Positions 50,318-59,526 are shown, counted from the stretch's first letter. The stretch: 64,000 nucleotides of DNA from Pedobacter yonginensis (GCF_003173595.1 NZ_QGNZ01000001.1:1-64000); one strand, 5' to 3'. Numbers and translations are program-made. The notes: generated from the letters alone by a model not told the origin.

Positions 50318-50400
50318 CTGTCATGCCGAATTCATTTCAGCATCTTAATGCTTTATTTTTTTGCCTTAGTCTTTTTCCCTTCGGACTTCAACGAAATCAA
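50318..50400. repeat. Dispersed CATGCCGAA...CCTTAGTCTTTT repeat, copy at 50.3 kb
   Basis: ATGCCGAA (50323-50330) and TTCAGCAT (50336-50343) form the inverted-repeat head, followed by CTTAATGCTTTAT, GCCTTAGTCTTT and TCCCTTCGGACTTCAACG. It is the most diverged of three copies, the others being at 6.06 and 25.94 kb. Confidence 0.65.
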
Positions 50401-50417
50401 GTTGTTTGAAGCTTATC

Positions 50418-50954
50418 TTAGTTAACTTTTTCTGATTTTTCTTTCAAATATTGGAGACCATTTTCGAAATCTTTTCCAATCATTTTATCCATAGCCAAAA
50501 AGCCAAACCACTTGCTAAATGCACTGTTGTTTTCGCCACTCATGGTCCAAGTTACTTTGTTTCCATCACCCATTTTTTCGATGTCGAATTTTGTATCTGC
50601 TAAGCTTTCCATGGGTTCAAGGAATTTTAACTCAATATCTACCATTTTATTGGGTTCTGCTTTTAAGATTTTCATATAACCAGAGCCAGTTTCTTTGCCT
50701 TGCCATTCGTATAAATGATCGGGTTGTTCTACTACACCAGAAATTTTTATTTTGGCAGAGGGTTCCATTTTCGCCCAAGGATTCCACTTATAAAATTCGT
50801 TGAAATTGGCAATGTTTTTATAAAGGGTATCGGCAGGTGCTTTTATAATGGCACTTCTAGAAACCGAATACGTTTTAGGAAGGAATAGGCTCCCGCCAAA
50901 GAAAATCACCGCCAGTACAACGATAATTCCGATGAGTACTTTTAAAAATTTCAT
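50418..50954 (-). CDS. Membrane-anchored SRPBCC (START-like) protein
   Basis: A 178-residue protein with an N-terminal anchor (MKFLKVLIGIIVVLAVIFFG) and an SRPBCC domain of the polyketide-cyclase type (about 28-175): VSRSAIIKAPADTLYKNIAN, then WNPWAKMEPSAKIKISG, and GNKVTWTMSGENNS. The fold binds hydrophobic ligands; no specific ligand can be named. The ATG at 50954 is chosen because the hydrophobic anchor starts there. Its gene is 60 bases downstream of the truncated hemoglobin gene. Confidence 0.82.
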   Translation of the reverse strand: MKFLKVLIGIIVVLAVIFFGGSLFLPKTYSVSRSAIIKAPADTLYKNIANFNEFYKWNPWAKMEPSAKIKISGVVEQPDHLYEWQGKETGSGYMKILKAEPNKMVDIELKFLEPMESLADTKFDIEKMGDGNKVTWTMSGENNSAFSKWFGFLAMDKMIGKDFENGLQYLKEKSEKVN

Positions 50955-51014
50955 ATTTAATTTGTTTGGTTCACTAAATTTATAAAGAATGCCAATCAAA
51001 TCAAAAGAATATTT

Positions 51015-51410
51015 TTAAACGATTTTAATCTTCGCCTCGGCATTATTAATCTTAAAATGCATTAAATCTGCAATCGACTGAGCCTTTTGTTTGATTATTT
51101 GGGCATTTTCTCCCTCAAACAATTCATCAACAGTGTTAAAGAAGATTAATTTCCAAGTGTTAAACTCCTCTTGTTTTAATGATGCTTTTTGGTTTACAGC
51201 AAAGTGGGTAAGCATAGGGTTGCCTTTGTAAATGGCTTTTCCAAATAAAATGCTTTCCCAAAAATCGTACATTTTGGGTAGGTGATGAGACCAATCCACT
51301 TGAACCACCTCGGTAAATATTGGACCAATGGTAAGGTTTTGTTGAACCTTCTGGTAAAAGGCATTTACAAGAGTTATGATGTCAGCTCTATTCTCTATAT
51401 CGGCTTTCAT
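51015..51410 (-). CDS. Group III-type truncated hemoglobin
   Basis: A 131-residue 2-over-2 globin. The segment PIFTEVVQVDWSHHLPKMYD then FWESILFGKAIYKGNPMLTH includes the proximal His (LTHF) and distal-pocket Phe/Trp typical of group III. The C-terminal helix FNTWKLIFFNTVDELFEGEN supports the assignment. It may bind O2 or NO or take part in redox or nitrosative stress. It is upstream of the SRPBCC gene on the same strand. Confidence 0.85.
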   Translation of the reverse strand: MKADIENRADIITLVNAFYQKVQQNLTIGPIFTEVVQVDWSHHLPKMYDFWESILFGKAIYKGNPMLTHFAVNQKASLKQEEFNTWKLIFFNTVDELFEGENAQIIKQKAQSIADLMHFKINNAEAKIKIV

Positions 51411-51483
51411 TGAAATTTTGTTTGATAACCGTAAATATCTTTACTATTCAATAAAAGAAAATGATTTGCATCACAATTGTGGC

Positions 51484-51909
51484 TTACTTGGTTAAGATCA
51501 GCTCTAATGTATTGTAATTAATTACGGCTTGGTATTGCATTAAAATATCTCCGCCAATGATGCTGATAATTGGTGGATGGCCGAATTGCTGGTAAGTTTC
51601 GCTAACCGATTGAAGATCAAAAGCTACCGTTTCATAATCCTTAATTTTCAGTTTTCCTATTTTGAGCTCTGGAAGGGTTGCCTGAATGGTTGTGGTGGTG
51701 GTAAAAAGTGTTGCTGCGTTAATTTCATCAAAAATTTGCAAACTTTCTGATAAGTGGGTTTCGATTAAAGCCTTATCAAATACACTTCTTGATGCGCCCG
51801 TATCTAAAACGGCAAAATGCTTTTGCTTAAAAACAACAATTTCCACCAAAAGGTGGAAACCATCGTCTTGTAAGTTTATAATTTTTAATGGGATAGAAAA
51901 CGATTTCAT
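51484..51909 (-). CDS. Retropepsin-like single-domain aspartic protease
   Basis: A 141-residue protein with the clan AA active-site motif FAVLDTGASRSVFDKALIE (DTGAS) near residue 36 and the C-terminal hydrophobic-hydrophobic-glycine equivalent IIGGDILMQYQAVINYNT. Only one catalytic Asp is present per chain, so activity would need a homodimer. No signal or membrane segment is visible, so it should be cytoplasmic. Its ATG directly abuts the stop codon of mdh, which implies cotranscription. The substrate is unknown. Confidence 0.78.
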   Translation of the reverse strand: MKSFSIPLKIINLQDDGFHLLVEIVVFKQKHFAVLDTGASRSVFDKALIETHLSESLQIFDEINAATLFTTTTTIQATLPELKIGKLKIKDYETVAFDLQSVSETYQQFGHPPIISIIGGDILMQYQAVINYNTLELILTK

Positions 51910-52848
51910 CTACACCAATTTCATTTCTGCCAACACACTATTCATGTTTCTAACAGCATCGGCGCTTTTATTAAACGCGGCTTGCTCATCTTCTGTTAGT
52001 TTAAAATCAATGATTTTTTCCCATCCGTTGCGGCCAATAATTACAGGTACGCCAAGGCAAATATCTTGTTGTCCATATTCTCCTTCTAATGAAACACAAC
52101 AGGTAAATAATTTTTTCTCATCGCGCAAAATGGCCTCAACAAGCGCAGCACCTGCAGCACCTGGAGCATACCAAGCCGAAGTTCCAATTAATCCGGTTAG
52201 GGTAGCGCCACCCACCATGGTATCTGCTGCAACCTTATCCAAACGCGCTTGATCCAATAAATGGCTTACAGGTAAACTTTGGTAAGTTGCCAAACGGGTT
52301 AAAGGTATCATGGTTGTATCGCCATGGCCTCCAATTACAAAACCTTGTAAATCATTAGGGTTACAGTTTAAGGCTTGTGATAGGTAGAATTTAAAACGAG
52401 CGCTATCTAAAGTTCCGCCCATACCAATAATGCGATTTTTTGGCAATCCGAGAGATTTCAAGGCCAAATAGGTCATCGTATCCATTGGGTTACTAATCAC
52501 AATAATGATGGCTTCTGGAGAAAATTTCAATATATTTTCCGCTACGCCTTTCACAATACCAGCATTAATGCCAATGAGCTCTTCGCGTGTCATTCCAGGT
52601 TTACGGGGTAAGCCAGAAGTTATCACAACAACGTCTGAACCAGCAGTTTTACTATAATCGCCGGTTACACCAGTAATTTTTGTATCGAAACCTAAAAGGG
52701 TTGCGGTTTGCATCATATCTATGGCCTTGCCTTCTGCAAAGCCTTCTTTAATATCCAACAGAACAAGTTCGTTCGCGAGTTCTTTACGGGCAATATTATC
52801 TGCACAAGTTGCGCCAACTGCGCCTGCACCTACAACCGTTACTTTCAT
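51910..52848 (-). CDS. mdh: Malate dehydrogenase
   Basis: A 312-residue NAD-dependent enzyme of the LDH-like MDH class, interconverting malate and oxaloacetate in the TCA cycle. The Rossmann motif is VTVVGAGAVGATCADNIA. The active site includes SGLPRKPGMTREEL (mobile loop Arg), VISNPMDTMTY, and VIGGHGDTTMIPL with the catalytic His. The ATG at 52848 is preferred over an upstream start because the Rossmann strand begins there. It abuts the retropepsin-like gene downstream. Confidence 0.94.
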   Translation of the reverse strand: MKVTVVGAGAVGATCADNIARKELANELVLLDIKEGFAEGKAIDMMQTATLLGFDTKITGVTGDYSKTAGSDVVVITSGLPRKPGMTREELIGINAGIVKGVAENILKFSPEAIIIVISNPMDTMTYLALKSLGLPKNRIIGMGGTLDSARFKFYLSQALNCNPNDLQGFVIGGHGDTTMIPLTRLATYQSLPVSHLLDQARLDKVAADTMVGGATLTGLIGTSAWYAPGAAGAALVEAILRDEKKLFTCCVSLEGEYGQQDICLGVPVIIGRNGWEKIIDFKLTEDEQAAFNKSADAVRNMNSVLAEMKLV

Positions 52849-52967
52849 ATATTTAAATTTTGGTTTGCTGTTGTTAATTATCAATCGAAGTTAAAAATAA
52901 ATCTAAGCTTAAAAAATGCTTTTCAAAACTTTATAATTCTCAAACTGTTATACATCGAAACTTCAAT

Positions 52968-53516
52968 ATGAAATCAAAGAAACTCAAATTTGCTTCCTTA
53001 ATCATTCTTTTAATTTCTAGTTCTTTTTTATTCTCTTTCACCAACTCCGTATCATTTGCCCAAATGGAAAATAAGCCTGTAGATAAAATCGATTTCAACA
53101 AATTTCAGGGCAAATGGTATTCGTTAACCAGTATCCCTACTGCATTGGATAAGAAATGGCGTAAAACGATAGAAAATTACACCCTGAAAGATGGGTATTT
53201 CGATGTTTATACGACCTACTATCGAATTGGAGATGATGAGCAGAAATCCATAAAATCGAAATTATTTTTTTACAAAAATCAGCCAGACGGCGAAATGAAA
53301 GCCCAATTTGTTTGGCCAATCAAAATCGGATATCGGGTAATCGAGTTGCCAGAGGATTACAGTTATGTAGTTATCGGTCATCCCGATCAAAAGTATTTGT
53401 TCATTATGAGCAGAAAGCCCACCTTGGATTCGAAATTAATGAAGGCGATAGCTGATAGATGTAAGCAAAAAGGCTATGATGTGGAGAAGCTAGTGAGTCA
53501 GGAACATAATCAATAG
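52968..53516 (+). CDS. Exported lipocalin-like protein
   Basis: A 182-residue protein with a Sec signal (about residues 1-31, ending SVSFAQ) and a small lipocalin-like barrel. GKWYSLTSIPTALDKKWRKT resembles the lipocalin GxW block, and YSYVVIGHPDQKYLFIMSRK resembles the second conserved region of Blc-type lipocalins. The mature part starts MENKPVDKIDF, nearly identical to the first residues of the next gene. Such proteins bind lipids or other small hydrophobic ligands; none is identified. It is 24 bases upstream of its paralogue. Confidence 0.75.
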   Translation: MKSKKLKFASLIILLISSSFLFSFTNSVSFAQMENKPVDKIDFNKFQGKWYSLTSIPTALDKKWRKTIENYTLKDGYFDVYTTYYRIGDDEQKSIKSKLFFYKNQPDGEMKAQFVWPIKIGYRVIELPEDYSYVVIGHPDQKYLFIMSRKPTLDSKLMKAIADRCKQKGYDVEKLVSQEHNQ

Positions 53517-53540
53517 ATATTAACAAATAAACAAGTACAA

Positions 53541-53993
53541 ATGGAAAATAAGCCAATTAGCAACATAGATTTTAAAGCCTTTGAAGGAAAATGGTATTCT
53601 CTTTATTCTATTCCAACATTAATGGATAAAAATTGGAGACAAACCACCGAAACCTACACCTTGCAAGATGATGATCATTTTGATGTGTTTACAACCTATC
53701 ATAAGGAAGGCAAGGCTGAAGAAAAATCAATCACCTCTAAACTCTTTTTTGATCCAGAAAAGCCAGATGGCGACATGAAAGCGCAGTTTTTATGGCCTTT
53801 TAAAATTGGTTATTGGATCATCGAATTGGCTGATGACTACAGTTATGTGGTTGTTGGACACCCAGATGAGAAGTATCTTTTTATCATGGCAAGAGAACCA
53901 AAAATGGAAGCTGATTTATTGGTTGATATTATTGAAAGATGTAGAGAAAAAGGTTATGATGTAAGCCAATTGGTTAGTCAAGAACATTTTTAA
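53541..53993 (+). CDS. Lipocalin-like protein without a signal peptide
   Basis: A 150-residue tandem paralogue of the preceding gene with no signal: it starts MENKPISNIDFKAFEGKWYS. The barrel motifs are kept (FKIGYWIIELADDYSYVVVG, then HPDEKYLFIMAREP), as is the C-terminal EKGYDVSQLVSQEH. If translated as predicted it stays in the cytoplasm while its paralogue is exported. It has its own terminator downstream, so the two genes are probably an operon. Confidence 0.75.
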   Translation: MENKPISNIDFKAFEGKWYSLYSIPTLMDKNWRQTTETYTLQDDDHFDVFTTYHKEGKAEEKSITSKLFFDPEKPDGDMKAQFLWPFKIGYWIIELADDYSYVVVGHPDEKYLFIMAREPKMEADLLVDIIERCREKGYDVSQLVSQEHF

Positions 53994-54005
53994 TTTGATA
54001 AACTT

Positions 54006-54034
54006 AGTGGTTGGTGATACGCCAACCACTTTTT
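54006..54034 (+). terminator. Rho-independent terminator of the lipocalin-like pair
   Basis: AGTGGTTGG (54006-54014) pairs with CCAACCACT (54022-54030) and runs into TTTT. It is 13 bases after the stop of the second gene. Confidence 0.85.
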
Positions 54035-54426
54035 CCAACCTCTCAGTGTCTCGTCGAAATAGAATTAATTTAGGAAAACAGCCTGTATCAAAATTCATTC
54101 TTGTTTAAGGTAGCCAAATAATATTTTGCAATAGAAATCAACAATGATTTTTAAAAGTCAAATTATGATTGCGGATATTGCATCGCTACTTTTATGCCCT
54201 TTTGTTCTTTTGTGGTTCAAAATAAAATTTTGTTTGCTATCATTATTTTGGTTTTTGATACGGCCTCTACCCGCCAACCAGATACAACCCATTCTCAATT
54301 AATACCCCCCATCCATCCAAAAATACAATCGCGTTTTGTTGATAAAATTTGACAAATCACCTAGTCAAATTCCTTATTTTTGAAGAACCGTTTATATCTG
54401 AAACGGCTAATTCTTTACCGCACACT
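54035..54426. other. Non-coding stretch before dnaE
   Basis: About 390 bases with no ORF of note. The words CTTTTGTTCTTTTGTGGTT near 54205 are related to the ACCACAAAAGAAACAAAAG motif found on the opposite strand in both Uma2 tails. The 80 bases before dnaE are in frame with it, but their translation does not resemble the exonuclease N-terminus. Confidence 0.5.
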
Positions 54427-57400
54427 ATGTACTTAATTTTTGATACAGAAACCACAGGTTTGCCACGCAATTACAACGCACCCATTACCGATACCGATAA
54501 TTGGCCGCGCTGTATTCAAATTGCATGGCAGCTACACGATGAGATGGGACGGATGGTTGAACATCAAGATTATTTGGTTAAGCCAGAGGGTTTTAACATT
54601 CCTTACGATGCAGAACGAATTCATGGTATTTCAACAGAACTAGCAGAAGAACAGGGTATTAAACTTGCCGAAGTTTTAGAGAAATTTAATATTGCCCTTT
54701 CAAAATCAAAATTTATTGTTGGGCAAAACGTAGGCTTTGATGTTAACATTATGGGCTGTGAGTTTCATCGTTTTGGTATTGAAAACCGCATGGCAGAAAT
54801 GCCCGTTTTAGATACCTGTACAGAAATTACGGCCAGCCTATTGAAACTGCCAGGCGGTCGGGGAGGGAAATTCAAATTGCCAACCTTAACCGAATTGCAT
54901 GCCTATTTATTTGGTGTACCCTTTAACGAAGCACACAACGCAACTGCCGATGTGGAAGCAACCACACGCTGTTTTTTAGAGCTGATTAAAAAAGAAGTTT
55001 TTACAAAAGAAGAACTGCTGGTTGACGCCGAGTATTTTCCTCGCTTCAGAGAAATTAATCCGGCCACGATTCCAAGTTTTGGCATTCAGCACATCAATTT
55101 AAAATCTGCTTCAGATGAAATTCGCAAACGCCTGCAAAAGGCCGAAGGCGGAGGTATTTCTAAGCAAACCCTTAGCGAAAACAAACAAGAACTTGCTGCG
55201 GCAAGTTTTGTACACTTGCACAACCACACCCAATTTTCAGTACTGCAAAGTACCATTAGCATTCCAGATTTAATTAAAGCGGCGGCGGCGTACAAAATGC
55301 CAGCAGTTGCCATGACGGATCATGCCAATATGATGGGGGCTTTCCACTTTGTAAGCCAAGTTTTAAATTACAACAAAACTGCTGAGGCGAAAAATGCTGC
55401 AGCCATAGAAGCTGGAGAAAGACCAACCGAGGTGATTATGACGCCAATTGTTGGGGTAGAATTTTTTGTATGCGATGACCACTTAAATAGAACTGCAAAA
55501 GATAATGGCTACCAAATGGTGCTGTTGGCTAAAAATAAAAATGGCTACCATAACCTAGCCAAAATGTCTTCAATAGCCTATACAAAAGGATTTTACTACG
55601 TTCCGAGGATTGATCGGAAAGTTATTGAGCAGTATAAAGAAGATATTATTGTACTGTCTGGAAACCTGTCGGGAGAAGTTTCAAACAAACTGCTCAACAT
55701 GGGCGAAGCCCAAGCAGAAGAAGCTTTAATTTGGTGGAAAGAGCAATTCGGCGACGATTTCTATGTCGAGATTATGCGCCACAATCAAGAAGATGAAGAT
55801 CGCGTTAACGCATCCCTCATCACCCTTGCTAAAAAACATGATGTAAAGCTGGTTGCAACAAATAATACCTATTACATCAATAAAAAAGATGCAAACGCCC
55901 ACGATATTTTACTTTGCGTAAAAGATGGCGAAAAGCAGGCTACCCCAATTGGTAGAGGACGTGGCTATCGTTACGGTTTGCCCAATCAGGAGTATTACTT
56001 TAAATCTCCTGAGGAAATGAAGGCACTTTTTGCTGATTTACCAGAGGCAATTTTAAACATTCAAGAGGTTGTAGATAAAATTGAGACTTACAAACTCGCC
56101 CGCGAAGTGCTATTGCCTAAATTTGATATTCCAGAACAATTTTTGGTATCTGAAGATGAAGCGGACGGAGGTAAAAGAGGCGAGAATAAATATCTACGCC
56201 ACCTCACTTACGAAGGCGCAAAAAAACGCTATGGAGTTTTAACTCCCGAAATTGTCGATCGTTTAGATTTCGAATTGGCTACCATCGAGAAAACTGGTTA
56301 TCCGGGTTACTTTCTTATCGTTCAGGATTTTATAGCCGAAGCCCGCCGCAGAGATGTTTCGGTAGGGCCAGGTCGTGGTTCAGCAGCAGGTTCGGTAGTG
56401 GCCTATTGTTTGTGGATTACCAATATCGATCCGATCAAGTACGATCTCCTTTTTGAGCGTTTTTTAAATCCCGATCGTGTATCCATGCCCGATATCGACA
56501 TCGATTTTGATGATGAGGGCAGAGGTAGGGTAATGGAATACGTGATCAATAAATATGGCTCAAGTCAGGTTGCGCAAATCATCACCTATGGAACCATGGC
56601 GGCGAAGTCATCCATTCGTGATACAGCACGAGTATTAGATTTGCCGCTCTTCGAAGCCGATAAAATTGCCAAACTTATTCCAAATATGAAACTGGCCAAA
56701 ATCTTTAATCTCGATGAAAAGAGTTTGAAAGATGCTTTGCGCCCGGATGAATATGAACGAGTACAAGAGTTAAAAGCCTTGGGGCTTCTGAAAGATTTGA
56801 GTGCCGAAACCATTCAGCAAGCGCAGGTTTTAGAAGGTTCTTTAAGGAATACCGGAATCCATGCCTGCGGTGTAATCATTACGCCTAGCGATATTACCAA
56901 CTTTGTTCCCGTAGCCACCGCAAAAGACTCCGATTTATACGTAACCCAATTTGATAACTCTGTTGTAGAAAGCGCAGGCTTATTAAAAATGGACTTTTTG
57001 GGCTTAAAAACCCTAACCTTAATTAAAGATACCGTTAAACTTGTTAAGAAAAGGCATAACGTAGTAATCGATCCAGATAATTTCCCGATTGATGATGTGG
57101 CCACTTACGAGCTTTTCCAACGAGGCGAAACCATCGGGATTTTCCAATATGAAAGTCCGGGCATGCAAAAGTACATGAAAGAGTTAAAGCCTACGGTTTT
57201 CGACGATTTAATTGCCATGAATGCGCTGTACAGGCCGGGCCCGATGGAATATATCCCAAGTTTCGTTAAACGTAAAAATGGGGAAGAAGAAATTAAGTAC
57301 GATTTAGATGCCTGCGAAGAATACCTAAAAGAAACCTATGGTATTACCGTTTACCAAGAGCAGGTAATGCTTTTATCGCAAAAGTTGGCAGGTTTTACAA

Positions 57401-58860
57401 AAGGCGAGGCCGATGTTTTGCGTAAGGCGATGGGTAAAAAGCAAAAGGATGTTCTGGATAAGATGAAGCCTAAATTTGTGAAGCAGGCCGCAGAAAAAGG
57501 ACACGATGCTGCAACCCTCGAAAAAATCTGGAAAGATTGGGAAGCATTTGCATCCTATGCATTTAATAAATCACACTCTACCTGTTATGCGTGGATTGCC
57601 TACCAAACTGCCTACTTAAAAGCACATTACCCAGCAGAATACATGGCAGCCGTACTTTCCAATAACATGAGCGATATTAAGCAGGTCGCCTTTTTCATGG
57701 AAGAATGTAGGCAAATGGGCGTAGTGGTTTTAGGACCAGATGTTAACGAATCTGATTTAAAATTCTCGGTAAATGCCAAGGGCGAAGTTCGTTTTGGTAT
57801 GTCGGCCGTAAAAGGCGTAGGCGAGAAGGCCGTAGAAAGCATCATCGAAGAACGCTTGAAAAATGGTCCTTACACCTCTATTTATGATTTCGCAAAACGC
57901 TCAAACACTCGAATTGTAAATAAAAAAGCGTACGAAAGTTTTGTATATAGTGGTGCCTTTGATGCATTTGGAGGTCATAGAGCACAGTTTTTTTACATCG
58001 GGCCTAACGATAAAATGAATGGCATCGAGAAGATTATTAAATATGCCAACGATTTTCAAAATAACGAAAGCACCTCTCAAGGTTCGTTGTTTGGAGGTTC
58101 AAAGGCCGATATGATTTTAGAACCATCATTACCCATTGCGCCAGAATGGGCACTTATAGATCGCTTGAAATATGAAAAAGATGCCATTGGTATATTTCTA
58201 TCAGGTCATCCACTAGATAATTATAAATTAGAACTCGATCGATTTTGTACCCACGGTGTACGGCAGTTGAGCATCATTAACAAAGTGCGCATGGGCGATA
58301 CCAACGAAGAAGTATTGGCTGAATTTGAAAAACTCAAAAATCGAGAACTTTGCGTGGGTGGTTTAGTGGTTACAGCATCACAAAGAATTACCAAAACAGG
58401 CAAGCCATTCGGAACTTTTGTGTTCGAAGATTATGAAGATGCATCAGAAATGGCCCTGTTTGGAGAAGATTTCCTCAAGTTCAAATCGTTTTTAACCGAA
58501 GGCTATTTCTTACAAATTAGAGGCAGGGTGGGAGAGCGCTTTGGTAAAGCCGGCGATTGGGAATTCAAAATTACCGCCATTAATTTAATGTCTGAATTAA
58601 GAGATAAATTGGCAAAAAGCTTAACCATACAGGTGCCTATTGAAAGGGTAAATGACGAGCTGATGCGAGAAATTGAAGCCATTTTAGCAGACAATAAGGC
58701 GAACTCAGAACAGCAAAACTGCCAACTTAATTTCGCCGTTTTTGATCGCGAAAAGGAGATTATGCTCGATTTACCATCAAAAAATTTAAAAATAAACCCA
58801 AACAATAAGTTCTTAGAACAATTGCTAGGATTGAATGTTGTAAACTACAAGCTCAACTAA
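54427..58860 (+). CDS. dnaE: DNA polymerase III alpha subunit with fused proofreading exonuclease
   Basis: A 1,477-residue replicative polymerase. Residues 1-190 are a DnaQ-type exonuclease: LIFDTETTGLPRNY (D-x-E), VGQNVGFDVNIMGC (Asp) and HNATADVEATTR (H and D). The PHP domain begins near 265 (FVHLHNHTQFSVLQST). The polymerase catalytic site is MPDIDIDFDDEGRGRVMEYV near 688, with GPGRGSAAGSVVAYCLW before it and the (HhH)2 and OB domains after. The ATG at 54427 starts exactly at the exonuclease strand. E. coli has these two activities on separate genes, dnaE and dnaQ. Confidence 0.95.
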   Translation: MYLIFDTETTGLPRNYNAPITDTDNWPRCIQIAWQLHDEMGRMVEHQDYLVKPEGFNIPYDAERIHGISTELAEEQGIKLAEVLEKFNIALSKSKFIVGQNVGFDVNIMGCEFHRFGIENRMAEMPVLDTCTEITASLLKLPGGRGGKFKLPTLTELHAYLFGVPFNEAHNATADVEATTRCFLELIKKEVFTKEELLVDAEYFPRFREINPATIPSFGIQHINLKSASDEIRKRLQKAEGGGISKQTLSENKQELAAASFVHLHNHTQFSVLQSTISIPDLIKAAAAYKMPAVAMTDHANMMGAFHFVSQVLNYNKTAEAKNAAAIEAGERPTEVIMTPIVGVEFFVCDDHLNRTAKDNGYQMVLLAKNKNGYHNLAKMSSIAYTKGFYYVPRIDRKVIEQYKEDIIVLSGNLSGEVSNKLLNMGEAQAEEALIWWKEQFGDDFYVEIMRHNQEDEDRVNASLITLAKKHDVKLVATNNTYYINKKDANAHDILLCVKDGEKQATPIGRGRGYRYGLPNQEYYFKSPEEMKALFADLPEAILNIQEVVDKIETYKLAREVLLPKFDIPEQFLVSEDEADGGKRGENKYLRHLTYEGAKKRYGVLTPEIVDRLDFELATIEKTGYPGYFLIVQDFIAEARRRDVSVGPGRGSAAGSVVAYCLWITNIDPIKYDLLFERFLNPDRVSMPDIDIDFDDEGRGRVMEYVINKYGSSQVAQIITYGTMAAKSSIRDTARVLDLPLFEADKIAKLIPNMKLAKIFNLDEKSLKDALRPDEYERVQELKALGLLKDLSAETIQQAQVLEGSLRNTGIHACGVIITPSDITNFVPVATAKDSDLYVTQFDNSVVESAGLLKMDFLGLKTLTLIKDTVKLVKKRHNVVIDPDNFPIDDVATYELFQRGETIGIFQYESPGMQKYMKELKPTVFDDLIAMNALYRPGPMEYIPSFVKRKNGEEEIKYDLDACEEYLKETYGITVYQEQVMLLSQKLAGFTKGEADVLRKAMGKKQKDVLDKMKPKFVKQAAEKGHDAATLEKIWKDWEAFASYAFNKSHSTCYAWIAYQTAYLKAHYPAEYMAAVLSNNMSDIKQVAFFMEECRQMGVVVLGPDVNESDLKFSVNAKGEVRFGMSAVKGVGEKAVESIIEERLKNGPYTSIYDFAKRSNTRIVNKKAYESFVYSGAFDAFGGHRAQFFYIGPNDKMNGIEKIIKYANDFQNNESTSQGSLFGGSKADMILEPSLPIAPEWALIDRLKYEKDAIGIFLSGHPLDNYKLELDRFCTHGVRQLSIINKVRMGDTNEEVLAEFEKLKNRELCVGGLVVTASQRITKTGKPFGTFVFEDYEDASEMALFGEDFLKFKSFLTEGYFLQIRGRVGERFGKAGDWEFKITAINLMSELRDKLAKSLTIQVPIERVNDELMREIEAILADNKANSEQQNCQLNFAVFDREKEIMLDLPSKNLKINPNNKFLEQLLGLNVVNYKLN

Positions 58861-58930
58861 AGGGCAGGATTGCTGATGTAGAAATAAGGTAAAACTTTAA
58901 AATACCATCTCCGAGCCCTTTGCCTCAAAA

Positions 58931-58986
58931 TAATGTCAAATTGACATTACAGTTTAGTTGGCATTACAATTGAATACATATATTTG
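58931..58986 (+). promoter_or_regulatory. Putative trxA promoter with upstream palindrome
   Basis: TTG (58958-58960), an 18-base spacer and TATATTTG (58979-58986) match the Bacteroidota -33/-7 pattern, 17 bases before the trxA ATG. Just upstream, TAATGTCAA-A-TTGACATTA (58931-58949) is a perfect 9-1-9 palindrome, placed like an operator or activator site. Confidence 0.6.
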
Positions 58987-59003
58987 AACATAAAAAAATA
59001 ATT

Positions 59004-59324
59004 ATGGCATTAGAAATCACAGATGCAAACTTCGAGGAGCTTGTATTAAAATCAGATAAACCCGTATTAGTGGATTTTTGGGCAGAATGGTGTGGCCCTT
59101 GTCGCATGGTTGGTCCAGTAGTAGAAGAAATTGCTAAAGAATATGATGGCAAAGCCATCGTTGGAAAAGTAAACGTTGATAACAACCCTCAAATTTCGAT
59201 GCAGTTTGGTATTCGTAACATTCCAGCATTGTTATATTTCAAAGACGGTCAAGTTGTTGATAAACAAGTTGGTGCAGTTCCAAAGTCAGTATTAGCTGAA
59301 AAATTAAACAAGCAATTAGCTTAG
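59004..59324 (+). CDS. trxA: Thioredoxin
   Basis: A 106-residue disulfide reductase. The active site is [16 protein letters not shown] (WCGPC, about residues 30-34), followed by the cis-Pro region [13 protein letters not shown] and a C-terminal amphipathic helix. No signal peptide is present, so it acts in the cytoplasm with thioredoxin reductase. It has its own promoter with a palindrome and its own terminator. Confidence 0.96.
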   Translation: MALEITDANFEELVLKSDKPVLVDFWAEWCGPCRMVGPVVEEIAKEYDGKAIVGKVNVDNNPQISMQFGIRNIPALLYFKDGQVVDKQVGAVPKSVLAEKLNKQLA

Positions 59325-59450
59325 TAAGGTAAAAGCCAAAGGATAAAAAGGTGAATGGCTTAGGCCAATTCATAAGCCGATTAACAACATGTTTTTAGGT
59401 TTTATTAGCCAACATCCCCAAGCCTCTAAAGTTACTTGTAACATATTTAA

Positions 59451-59483
59451 AACCCGAGTTCAATAAGAGGACTCGGGTTTTTT
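59451..59483 (+). terminator. Rho-independent terminator of trxA
   Basis: AACCCGAGT (59451-59459) pairs with ACTCGGGTT (59471-59479) and continues into TTTT. It lies 126 bases past the trxA stop. Confidence 0.88.
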
Positions 59484-59526
59484 ATTGCAAATATATTTTT
59501 GTTTCTTTATTAAAAAACTATAAATC

